From the NCBI GenBank assembly GCA_028877215.1, contig JAPPFJ010000005.1, forward strand, positions 186,001-250,000: DNA of 64,000 nucleotides, given 5' to 3'. Within the stretch, counting starts at the first letter, position 1. Every line of letters starts with the position of its first letter. A model generated the notes under the pieces. The model did not search any database, had not been told where the DNA came from, and saw nothing but the letters and a program-made list of their open reading frames with translations. This DNA comes from Gemmatimonadota bacterium (GTDB taxonomy: Bacteria > Latescibacterota > UBA2968 > GCA-2709665). Shown here piece by piece: positions 17,685 through 25,675 of the stretch. A program made the position numbers and the translations under genes.

Positions 17685-18536
17685 ATGGTACCTATATTCG
17701 GCTGCTTCGGCATTGACCAGTTTTCACTCGACCTGCCGTTTCGGGCGTGGCCCGGCTGGTCTCACAATTGAATCCCGATATGGATCGTTTGAATATCGCG
17801 GCTAATTGGAAACGGACATGATCACCGGTAGTTGGAAATCCGGCCCAATCACTGCTGTCCAAGAACCGTGGGATTCTCAGAGATGAGGTTCGAAGAGTGG
17901 CTTCAATTGGCGATTTTGTACAGGGCTGACCCGGATAACGGAAAACAGATTGCCATCGGTCGGTGTTTGTTGCAACGCATGTCATTCTGATCGGAGTCGA
18001 TGAATCTTTCGTTGCTTCCGTCCCGTTCTGCAGGCGGACGTGCTGCCTCTCTGGAATTGACACGTGCAATTCGCACCGGGATGATCCGATGCTGCAGTAG
18101 ATCCTTCGTCGGCCTGGAGGCCTCCACTGGATGACAGCGGGAAGCCGCACCCATGACAATTGTAAAAACATGCCATTCTGAGCGCGCTGGCCTCCTCAGG
18201 ATGACATGTTCTGCGAAGGTGTGGGCTCAGCGTTTCGCCAATAGTTACCGCAAAATATGTCAATCAGAGCGCGGCGAAGAATCTCCCGTATTCTCGATTG
18301 TACGTGTCGCATATGGCCTTTGAAGACGACCTTGTGCGCGGACGCTTCAACTGCCTGGAGGCCCCTTCGGGAGGCTAAGGGCATGCCCTCAGGATGACAG
18401 TCTTCGCGAAGGTAGGACCGACTCGAGTCGCCAATGGCTGTGGACGATTTCGCCAGCCATATATTTCGAGTATTTTCGCGACTTTCGTTGTCAATCAAAT
18501 CAGATTTTGGACAGGTGTGCGGCCCAATGAAATAAG
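17685..18536. repeat. Non-coding stretch with a cluster of degenerate GAATGACA-type repeats
   Basis: No convincing gene. At least five degenerate pieces of a dispersed bacterial repeat lie between about 17976 and 18410: TGTCATTCTGAT.GGAG (17978), AGTAGATCCTTCG..CTGG.TGACA (18095-18135), GCCATTCTGAGCGCGCTGG and CTCAGGATGACA (18172-18203), GAGCGCGGCGAAGAATCTCC (18267), and CCTCAGGATGACA (18388). Intact members have an inverted form, CATTCTGAGC...GCTCAGGATGACA. The stretch looks like mutational debris at the right end of the island. Confidence 0.5.
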
Positions 18537-18564
18537 AAAAGGCCGGACGGATTGCCGTCCGGCC
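18537..18564 (-). terminator. nrdJ terminator; also the right direct repeat of the island
   Basis: A perfect ten-base stem GGCCGGACGG/CCGTCCGGCC (18541-18550, 18555-18564) with loop ATTG is followed on the minus strand by TTTTCTTATTT. It lies 26 bases after the nrdJ stop. Its first 16 bases duplicate the sequence at 14761, so this may be the right attachment-site copy. Confidence 0.8.
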
Positions 18565-18590
18565 CTTCTTCGTATTATCACACGGCTCTG

Positions 18591-21500
18591 CTATGAACAA
18601 CCAACCGAATTCCCGCAATTCAGGCAGCGATAGCACGAACCGTTACGAACGGTGATATGACCACATGTGTCGCAAAATGGAGCGTCGCCCATCATCTGCG
18701 AGAGCTGACCGTCCAGAACCATCGCTTGAGGATGTGCGTGCGCTTCCGTCTGGGATGACGATCCGTTGGACACCGTTTGCTGTGAACCGACACCGCCCGC
18801 GCCGTTGGACGCCGGATTGGCTTTGGGCTCGGGGTCTGCCGACGTTGAAGCGCCCGGCGAATCGGCACGAGTACCGGGGGCTTCGGGACTTTGTGTTGAG
18901 AGTGAGATCACTTCGGATTCCAGGTCGTGGCGATCGTTGATATCGGATGCGATGTCTTCGGGTTTAACCTGCAGAAAGTCGGTCCGACCGAGATATTCAT
19001 AGCCGAGAACCCTGAAGACGTAGTCGATGACGGATGTAGCGAATTTAATATTGGGATGATCGACGGTTCCCCAGGGTTCGAAACGCGTGAAGGTAAAGCC
19101 GTCTACGTACTCCTCGAGGGGTACGCCGTATTGCAGGCCCTTGGACACGGCAATGGCAAAGCAGTTCAGCATACTGCGGAATGGTGCGCCTTCCTTGCTC
19201 ATGTCGATGAAGATTTCACCCAGAGCGCCATCCTCATATTCGCCTGTGCGCAAGTAGACTTTCTGATTGGCGACACGCGCTTCCTGCGTGAACCCGCTTC
19301 GCCTTTGCGGTAGCCGCCGCCTGGTCGGTCGGCTTACCAGCGTGACAGGCGCCGGTGCTGACTTGCCGCGGCCGTCTTCCGCCGACTGCCCGGGCGATTC
19401 TTCGGCTTCTTCAGCTTCAGCGTCGGTTTTTGTGGCCGTACTCAGGGGCTGAGAGAGTTTAGAGCCATCCCTATAGATGGCTACAGCCTTTAATCCCAGA
19501 TCCCATCCCTTGATATAGAGACCTTCGATTTCCTCGGCTGTGGTTTCGTTCGGGACGTTTACGGTCTTGGAAATGGCGCCGCAGATAAACTTCTGGGCGG
19601 CGGACATCATGCCCAGGTGGGCCATAGGCGCAATAAAGCGCCTGCCGTGTTTGCCGCACTTGTTCGCGCAGTCGAATATGGGCAGATGTTCATCTTTGAG
19701 GTGGGGCGCTCCCTCGACGGTCATGCGGCCGCAGATGAATTCGTTGGCTTCGTCGATTTGTGATTCGGTATAGCCGAGTTCGGAAAGCAGGTTGAAACCG
19801 GGTGCGCCGTACTGTTCGGGCGAGAAGCCCAGGCGTCCCATCAGGCTGTCTCCCAGAATCCAGGGTGTGAAGGCGAATTCCAGCTCGAGAACGCCGGGAA
19901 GGACGCCTTCCGCCTTTGCCAGATCTCCTGGGCCGAAGCCTTTTGCCTTCAACGACTCGTCGTTGATGTGCGGTGCGTCTTTCAGAGAGAGCCGCCCGCA
20001 GAGGTAGGTGAGGATATCCGTGATTTCGTGGGAGGCATAGCCGAGTCGTTCAAGGGCTTCCGGTACGGCGTGGTTGACGATTTTGAAATAGCCGCCGCCC
20101 GCGAGCTTTTTGAACTTGACCAGGGCGAAGTCGGGTTCGATGCCGGTTGTGTCGCAGTCCATCAGCAGGCCGATGGTGCCTGTAGGCGCAATTACCGTAG
20201 CCTGCGCATTACGATAGCCGTACTCTTCGCCCAGTTCGACCGCCTGGTCCCAGTCTTCCTGTGCCGCGCGAAGCAGGTCGCGCGGGCAGGCACGGGCATC
20301 GATATTGTAAGCGGCGTCGCGGTGCATGTTCATGACGTTGAGCATGGGGCTGCGATTCTTTTCGAAGCCGGGAAACGGATTCTTGTCGGCTGCCATGCGG
20401 GCCGACGTTGCGTAGGCCTGTCCACACATAATTGCAGTAATGGCGGCGCAAATGGCCCTGGCGCCCTCGCTGTCGTAGGGCAGTCCCTGCACCATCAGGA
20501 GTGTGCCCAGATTGGCGTATCCGAGGCCGAGCGGGCGGTAGTCGTGGCTGTTCCGCGCGATCATCCGCGTGGGATAGGATGCGAAATCGACCAGGATTTC
20601 CTGGGCCATGAAAAAGATCTTGCAGGCATAACGGAAACCGTCTATGTCGAAGGTACCGTCATCATTGAGGAACTTCATGAGGTTGATGGAGGCCAGGTTG
20701 CACGCCGTGTCGTCGAGGAACATGAACTCCGAACACGGGTTGGAACCGTAGATGCGGTCGGTGCCGGCGCACGTGTGCCAGTGGTTGATCGTGGTGTCGT
20801 ACTGCATACCGGGATCGGCACAGGCCCATGCGGCTTCCGCGATCTGCCGCATGAGATTGCGTGCCTTGTGCGTTTCGTAGACTTCGCCGGTTGTGCGCAG
20901 CCGGGTATGCCACTCGCCGTCGTCTTTACAGGCCTGCATGAATGCGTCGGTGACGCGCACGGAGTTGTTGGAGTTTTGGCCGGAAACGGTCTGGTACGCC
21001 TCGCCGTTGAAGTCCGAACTGTAGCCGGCGGCCATAAGCGCCGCCACTTTCTTCTCTTCCTTAACCTTCCAGTTGATAAAGTCGAGAATTTCAGGGTGAT
21101 CCATGTCCAGGCAGACCATTTTGGCGGCGCGTCTTGTCGTCCCTCCCGACTTGATGGCGCCGGCGCCCTTGTCCAGGACTTCCAGAAAGGACATCAGGCC
21201 GGAAGAAACGCCGCCGCCCGAAAGCTTCTCCATTTTTCCGCGAATTCTGGAAAAATTGGTACCGGTGCCGGATCCGTATTTGAAGAGTCGGACCTCGCTC
21301 TTCAGCAATTCGAAAATGTCCATGGTGTCGTCCTGGACGGACTGGATGTAACAGGCGGAGCACTGGGGATGTGAATAGGAGTCTTCGGTTTCGGATACGC
21401 ATTCCCGGTCCCAATCCCAGTGCCAGTTGCCACCGCTGCCTTGAATGCCGTATTCGTGGTGCAGCCCGCAGTTGAACCAGACCGGCGAATTGAACGCGCC

Positions 21501-21851
21501 CATTTGATGCACGAGGTGGTAGGCAAGTTCCGCTTCGAAGGTGTCCGCGTCTTCGGGGGAGTCGAAATATCCTCCCTGGTCCTCCCCGGCCTTGCGGATG
21601 GTGCGGGCGACCCGGTGCATCACCTGCCGCACGGACGTCTCGTGTCCGGTCTCTGGGACGCCCCTTTTTCTGAAGTATTTGGATACGACGATATCCGTTG
21701 CCAGTTGTGACCATTCGGCCGGTACTTCGGCGTCGTCCATGCGAAAGACTTCTGACCCGTCGGGATTGGTGATAACGGAAGTTTTCTTTACGTATTCAAC
21801 CTGATCCAACGGATTCCGGCCGGGTGTGGTCCGCCTGCGTTCAAGCTTCAT
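18591..21851 (-). CDS. nrdJ: Adenosylcobalamin-dependent (class II) ribonucleotide reductase
   Basis: 1086 residues from ATG 21851 (GGAGG ten bases upstream). It makes deoxyribonucleotides using coenzyme B12 and needs neither oxygen nor a second subunit. Visible landmarks are NSPVWFNCG (121-129), the redox cysteine region CSAC (164-167), the catalytic N371-C373-E375 in NPCSE, and NLASINL. A TSCPD-type domain follows, then a C-terminal zinc-ribbon-like tail with CDTCG and CLNCG. The frame is open to 21944 but that extension is not family-like. It lies after nrdR in the same direction, separated by a mobile-type repeat. I saw no cobalamin riboswitch upstream. Confidence 0.93.
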   Translation of the reverse strand: MKLERRRTTPGRNPLDQVEYVKKTSVITNPDGSEVFRMDDAEVPAEWSQLATDIVVSKYFRKRGVPETGHETSVRQVMHRVARTIRKAGEDQGGYFDSPEDADTFEAELAYHLVHQMGAFNSPVWFNCGLHHEYGIQGSGGNWHWDWDRECVSETEDSYSHPQCSACYIQSVQDDTMDIFELLKSEVRLFKYGSGTGTNFSRIRGKMEKLSGGGVSSGLMSFLEVLDKGAGAIKSGGTTRRAAKMVCLDMDHPEILDFINWKVKEEKKVAALMAAGYSSDFNGEAYQTVSGQNSNNSVRVTDAFMQACKDDGEWHTRLRTTGEVYETHKARNLMRQIAEAAWACADPGMQYDTTINHWHTCAGTDRIYGSNPCSEFMFLDDTACNLASINLMKFLNDDGTFDIDGFRYACKIFFMAQEILVDFASYPTRMIARNSHDYRPLGLGYANLGTLLMVQGLPYDSEGARAICAAITAIMCGQAYATSARMAADKNPFPGFEKNRSPMLNVMNMHRDAAYNIDARACPRDLLRAAQEDWDQAVELGEEYGYRNAQATVIAPTGTIGLLMDCDTTGIEPDFALVKFKKLAGGGYFKIVNHAVPEALERLGYASHEITDILTYLCGRLSLKDAPHINDESLKAKGFGPGDLAKAEGVLPGVLELEFAFTPWILGDSLMGRLGFSPEQYGAPGFNLLSELGYTESQIDEANEFICGRMTVEGAPHLKDEHLPIFDCANKCGKHGRRFIAPMAHLGMMSAAQKFICGAISKTVNVPNETTAEEIEGLYIKGWDLGLKAVAIYRDGSKLSQPLSTATKTDAEAEEAEESPGQSAEDGRGKSAPAPVTLVSRPTRRRLPQRRSGFTQEARVANQKVYLRTGEYEDGALGEIFIDMSKEGAPFRSMLNCFAIAVSKGLQYGVPLEEYVDGFTFTRFEPWGTVDHPNIKFATSVIDYVFRVLGYEYLGRTDFLQVKPEDIASDINDRHDLESEVISLSTQSPEAPGTRADSPGASTSADPEPKANPASNGAGGVGSQQTVSNGSSSQTEAHAHPQAMVLDGQLSQMMGDAPFCDTCGHITVRNGSCYRCLNCGNSVGCS

Positions 21852-21996
21852 ATGGAGACTTCCTCCGGGTATCTGGAATGGGTATGAAACGGCAAAACAA
21901 AGAGGACCTGCCTGGTAAACTTCACGTATCGTTTCGAGCCGCAAAAGTCCTGCGCCGCCTGGACAAGGTTACAGCGGTCAGTTATTTCGATCGTTT

Positions 21997-22185
21997 AGAA
22001 GCTGTTTTGGATTTCCTGGTGAACTAACGAGCGCGAGCGAACACGTGGCGGTTAAGAGGCACGAGGGGCGCGCAGCGCCGACGGGAAAACCCACTCGCAT
22101 CTATAGATACCTGTGGATTCTACCAGCGCCGACCGGCGCTTTGGCAGCCGCGCGAAGACCGCTTGGGATTTTAAAACAGCTTCCT
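21997..22185. mobile_element. MITE-like element, copy 1 (189 bp)
   Basis: Ends are inverted repeats: AGAAGCTGTTTT at the left and AAAACAGCTTCCT at the right. The interior shares CGAGCGCGAGCGAA and GCAGCCGCGCGAAGACCGC with the 58862-59048 copy, at matching distances. There is no coding capacity. It sits between nrdR and nrdJ. It could move with a transposase in trans, or be a structured RNA element. Confidence 0.6.
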
Positions 22186-22247
22186 GAGACGCATCTGAAG
22201 GGGAAAGGCGCGTCCGGTGACGATGGTGAGAGGGGAGTGAATTGGGT

Positions 22248-22712
22248 TCAGCCGCCCGCTTGAGGGGAAGCGAGTTGCCGCAGTTCCTTTTCGAAGTCGC
22301 TCAGATCCTTGAACTGTCTGTAGACCGATGCGAAACGGACATAGGCGACCTGGTCGAGGTCTTTGAGTTCGTTGATGACCAGTTCGCCGATATCGTTGGC
22401 CTCAATCTCCCGTTCGCCGGTGCCGCTCAGCCTGGCTTCGATACGGTCCGCAATCTCTTCAAGCCGGTCCATGGATATGGGCCGTTTGTTGCATGCGAGA
22501 TGCAACTTGGAAAAGAGCTTGTTCTTGTCGAACGGTTCACGTCGACCGTCGGACTTGACGACCATAAGCGGCGTGTCTTCGATGGATTCGTAGGTTGTAA
22601 ACCTCCGACCGCAATTCAGACATTCCCGGCGTCTGCGAATGGCCGTTGACTCCTTGCTGGACCTGGAGTCAACGACCTTGTCCTCCACTGTTCCACAGTA
22701 GGGACATCTCAT
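22248..22712 (-). CDS. nrdR: NrdR, transcriptional repressor of ribonucleotide reductase genes
   Basis: 154 residues from ATG 22712, which starts with the usual MRCPYCG. An N-terminal zinc ribbon (two CXXC pairs: CPYC at 3-6 and CLNC near 31-34) binds DNA. The ATP-cone that senses ATP/dATP occupies about residues 42-135 (VVKSDGRREPFDKNKL). NrdR represses ribonucleotide reductase when dATP is high. It is upstream of nrdJ in the same direction, and its promoter has two NrdR-box-like sites, so it probably controls itself and nrdJ. Eight more codons exist upstream but are not family-like. Confidence 0.93.
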   Translation of the reverse strand: MRCPYCGTVEDKVVDSRSSKESTAIRRRRECLNCGRRFTTYESIEDTPLMVVKSDGRREPFDKNKLFSKLHLACNKRPISMDRLEEIADRIEARLSGTGEREIEANDIGELVINELKDLDQVAYVRFASVYRQFKDLSDFEKELRQLASPQAGG

Positions 22713-22757
22713 GCGAGTGTTCTCCCGTAAACTCACGGAGAGCGTGGATAAGGACAG

Positions 22758-22789
22758 ATATAGGGTCCTCGGGTTAAAGGACCCTATAT
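22758..22789. repeat. Perfect 12-bp inverted repeat in the nrdR leader
   Basis: ATATAGGGTCCT (22758-22769), eight-base spacer, AGGACCCTATAT (22778-22789). It would form a stable hairpin in the nrdR 5' leader and overlaps the promoter-proximal NrdR box. No T run follows, so it is not a simple terminator. Confidence 0.6.
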
Positions 22790-22825
22790 TGTGGGGTATT
22801 GCTATTATAATACCAAATATAGAGT
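22781..22825. promoter_or_regulatory. Pair of NrdR-box-like operators
   Basis: ACCCTATATTGTGG (22781-22794) and ACCAAATATAGAGT (22812-22825) both resemble the AT-centred NrdR box. Their centres are 31 bp apart, the usual NrdR spacing. One box overlaps the promoter spacer and the other the predicted transcription start of nrdR. Confidence 0.5.
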
Positions 22826-22833
22826 TTTGTCAA
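22804..22833 (-). promoter_or_regulatory. Consensus promoter of nrdR
   Basis: Minus-strand TTGACA (22833-22828), 18-base spacer, TATAAT (22809-22804), both hexamers perfect. The predicted start near 22797 is about 85 bases before the nrdR ATG. Confidence 0.75.
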
Positions 22834-23126
22834 GTGAAAATTTTAAAAATCCAATTTGCCGAATCCAGGGTGAATCTGGCGCAAAAATAGAGTTGCGGCC
22901 GTAGGAAATCCAACTGGAGCTTACGAACGCCACCGCGCAGACCTGAACGTGGCCAGGTGGGCGGAAGAGGCGTTTACAACCCGATACGCGCAGCGTCACC
23001 ATTGCGTGCGATTTGTCTTAACACCCTTAAAAACAAACCAGTACCAATCGTCCTTGACCGGAATTGATTTATATCAGGATAGTAAAGCGAGGTTCCCATG
23101 CAGATTGCATACGGGCCGGGTCCGCC

Positions 23127-25529
23127 TCAAGGCAAACTCACGTCCAGGTTCCGGCCCCCGAAAATCAGCCTTGTTCCGGAAACGGTCGAGTGTGACAGGT
23201 AGGCGCCGTCGGAACGGGTCCTGATAACAGCGCATATTGCGTCGGTGGCGAGTCCGGTCTCGCCGAACGTCCTGTAGGTTCCGTCTGATAACACGATATG
23301 ATCCACGCCGCCGCCGTGCTCCACGATCAGGTACGCGGTCCCGCCAGACCCACCGTTTTCTCCGCGACGGATTCGCACTTTTGGCAGCGGCAGGCTCCTG
23401 AAGGGATAGAGTAACACGGCCAGATCGTCCATCAGTCCGCCGCCGGAAGTCATCAGGTCGAGGGAAGCCCACCGGATGAGCTGCCGGGCGGGCCGCCGGC
23501 CGGGGATGCCCCCCAGATGCGCCATTCCCGTTCCCAGGCGTATGGACGGAGAATCGGGCGTGGCCACGAGCAGGCCGGGTGCTTCGGTCGAATACACCGC
23601 GGTCCCGCCCCGCTGCAGCGAGGTGGGGGAATGAAGGAAGAACGAGGCTTTTCTGCCGGCATCGGCGGAAGAGAAGGCATCGAAAACCAGGAAGTAGGGA
23701 TTCGCCACATTTGTCGATCCCGATGATTTGACGAATAGAAAATGCCGCCGATGCCGGACCCCCAGAGTGCGATAGCCTTCGTGCTCGGCGGCAAAGTAGT
23801 CCATGCCTTCCTGGCTGCTCCATATCGGATTCTGGCCTACGGCGATGCGACGATCCAGATTCCGGTCGTCTATCACGAGCATGTTGTGCGCCTTGGAGGT
23901 TATATACCAGGGCTTGTGGAGTGGATCGTCGTAACTGACGCCGAGCCCGGCGTCGACGGCCAGGGCCGCGCCGAAGGCGAAAAGTTCGAAGCTGAGAATG
24001 TCGTAGTGATAATGCCCGCCGGCCCAGGAGCCGTAGTTGATAACCAGATATGGGCTTTCCCGGGTCCAGTCCAGGCGCATGACGGCGAATCCCGATGGCC
24101 GGAAGTCGATTGACGTGCCGGATGGCGCTACTGCGTGGTCGCCAATGTCGGCCCCGAGCAGGTTTCCGGCCACCCATAGCATGTCCGGCCGATTGAATAT
24201 GCGGCCCCCATCGACAAAGACGTCCCGGTCGAACCGTGCCCGTCCGCCGTCATTGACTGCGGGCTGGGTGCCCAGAGGGCTGATCAGGTACATCCAGTGG
24301 TTCAGTGTGCGTTCGAGCGGGGGACGCAGGCCGGCCGCCCGGTCGTCATGACCTCCAAACATCTCCAGAAGGTGGGCGAGATTCCTCGGATCGCGATAAG
24401 CGACGTTGGAATAGCTGGATGGACAACGTTCGGAATGGCAGCCGTCTTCGTAGAAGTCCTTCGACAGATGCTCCTCCATACGATGGACGCCGAGGGAGAC
24501 CCAGCGCTCCGCTTCTTCAAACTCGGGGAAGTTGAGGCCCAGCTCGGCCAGGGCGTAGGTGCCCATCACCTGCCAGTTGCCCGACCGGTAACCCTGCTTC
24601 TGCAGCTCGTACAACCAGCGGGCCGATCCCAGGAAGTTCTTCAGGATCCGTTCGTGGGTCGTTGCCGTGAGCCTTCCGCGGTTCAGCCGGTAAAACTCCA
24701 GGAAGACGCGGTTCCGGCGGGCGCCCAGTCCGAGCTCGTACCAAATCGGGTGCTTGTCCGGTTCGGCGCCCACGACGTCGTCCCGTTGTTCGTACCACTG
24801 ATTGAAGAGTTCATCGAAAGCGTCCAGATACTTCGTGTTCCGCGTGCCCAGGTAGGCCCACAGCAGGGGCTGGGACCATTCCCAGTAGTGAAATCCGTAT
24901 TTCCCGCCTCTGCCGTAATCCGCATTGAAGTCAACGACCGGACCGTGCTGGATGTTGACGCCGCCCCACCCGGTGATATTGTGGGCGGCCACGCGGTCAG
25001 CCGCCGCAGTATAGGATTTCGTACTGAAGAACCGGAAGGCCTCTTCCACGGTGTAAAAGGGGACGCCGGCATTGATATAGGCGTATCCCGGTCGGTTGTC
25101 CCAGTGTGTGCCCCACGCATTGTAGGCTGCGGCGTAGTCCCCCTGGTCGACGGCGTGCTTCACGGCCTCGAGCCCGGCACGGCTCAGATCCATCGCGGCG
25201 AAGAGATCGGGGTCGCTGATGTGTTTGATCTGCTCGTCCAGGTAGACAGGATCTTCCCTGAGATCTGCGTTCGCCTCACCAAAGACCCTTGCAAATCGAA
25301 TGAAGTCGCCAAAGCCGACGCGACCATCGAGGTCCAGGTCGAAACGGTTGTCGAAGGCGACGTCCGAACGGTCGGTTCCGAAGTTCCGGGCAAGGGCGAC
25401 GAAGTCGTCGAACGTCACCAGGCCGTCGCCGTTGAAGTCCCCCGGCAAACTCGAACCGGCATCGGCATGAATCAGCAGGGTCGCCGCGAGGACGCCCAGC
25501 CACATCCAGCGTACGATTTTTCCGGTCAT
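23127..25529 (-). CDS. Secreted heparinase II/III-like polysaccharide lyase with N-terminal EF-hand repeats, paralogue 1
   Basis: An 800-residue protein. A signal peptide (1-25) is followed by two dockerin-like calcium loops, GDFNGDGLVTFDDFVALARN (30-49) and DLDLDGRVGFGDF (64-76). A long helical toroid-type region comes next (about 90-430), with an NWQVMGTYALAELG block, then the C-terminal heparinase II/III sheet domain with GGHYHYDILSFEL (H506, H508). Such enzymes cleave acidic glycans such as heparan, alginate or ulvan-type chains by elimination; the substrate is unknown. The next gene upstream is a close paralogue, so the pair is a tandem duplication. Placement of the calcium repeats at the N terminus, right after the signal, is unlike cellulosomal dockerins, which are usually C-terminal. 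Confidence 0.85.
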   Translation of the reverse strand: MTGKIVRWMWLGVLAATLLIHADAGSSLPGDFNGDGLVTFDDFVALARNFGTDRSDVAFDNRFDLDLDGRVGFGDFIRFARVFGEANADLREDPVYLDEQIKHISDPDLFAAMDLSRAGLEAVKHAVDQGDYAAAYNAWGTHWDNRPGYAYINAGVPFYTVEEAFRFFSTKSYTAAADRVAAHNITGWGGVNIQHGPVVDFNADYGRGGKYGFHYWEWSQPLLWAYLGTRNTKYLDAFDELFNQWYEQRDDVVGAEPDKHPIWYELGLGARRNRVFLEFYRLNRGRLTATTHERILKNFLGSARWLYELQKQGYRSGNWQVMGTYALAELGLNFPEFEEAERWVSLGVHRMEEHLSKDFYEDGCHSERCPSSYSNVAYRDPRNLAHLLEMFGGHDDRAAGLRPPLERTLNHWMYLISPLGTQPAVNDGGRARFDRDVFVDGGRIFNRPDMLWVAGNLLGADIGDHAVAPSGTSIDFRPSGFAVMRLDWTRESPYLVINYGSWAGGHYHYDILSFELFAFGAALAVDAGLGVSYDDPLHKPWYITSKAHNMLVIDDRNLDRRIAVGQNPIWSSQEGMDYFAAEHEGYRTLGVRHRRHFLFVKSSGSTNVANPYFLVFDAFSSADAGRKASFFLHSPTSLQRGGTAVYSTEAPGLLVATPDSPSIRLGTGMAHLGGIPGRRPARQLIRWASLDLMTSGGGLMDDLAVLLYPFRSLPLPKVRIRRGENGGSGGTAYLIVEHGGGVDHIVLSDGTYRTFGETGLATDAICAVIRTRSDGAYLSHSTVSGTRLIFGGRNLDVSLP

Positions 25530-25675
25530 TGGAAATTCCGTTTATCGGGGCCGTTGGAGAAAACGGACCATCGAGCGGATCGTTGGAAGATTTGGCTCTG
25601 CGACGAAGAAAAACGCCCGACGAGTTATCCGTCGTCGATTCGTTTTCGCGGAACCGGAATGGGGCCGGGTCCGCC

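Noticed and set aside
17692..18171. 159-codon minus-strand frame at the island end
   Set aside because: It runs through repeat debris, has low-complexity composition and no ribosome binding site or family resemblance.
19968..21374. Long open frame (468 codons) on the plus strand
   Set aside because: It is antisense to nrdJ, whose motifs are intact; the plus frame has no family features and arises from the GC-rich codon use of the real gene.
21852..22247. Cobalamin riboswitch upstream of the B12-dependent reductase
   Set aside because: No B12-box (GCCACTG-type) or its surrounding helices could be found on the minus strand; most of the stretch is the MITE-like element.
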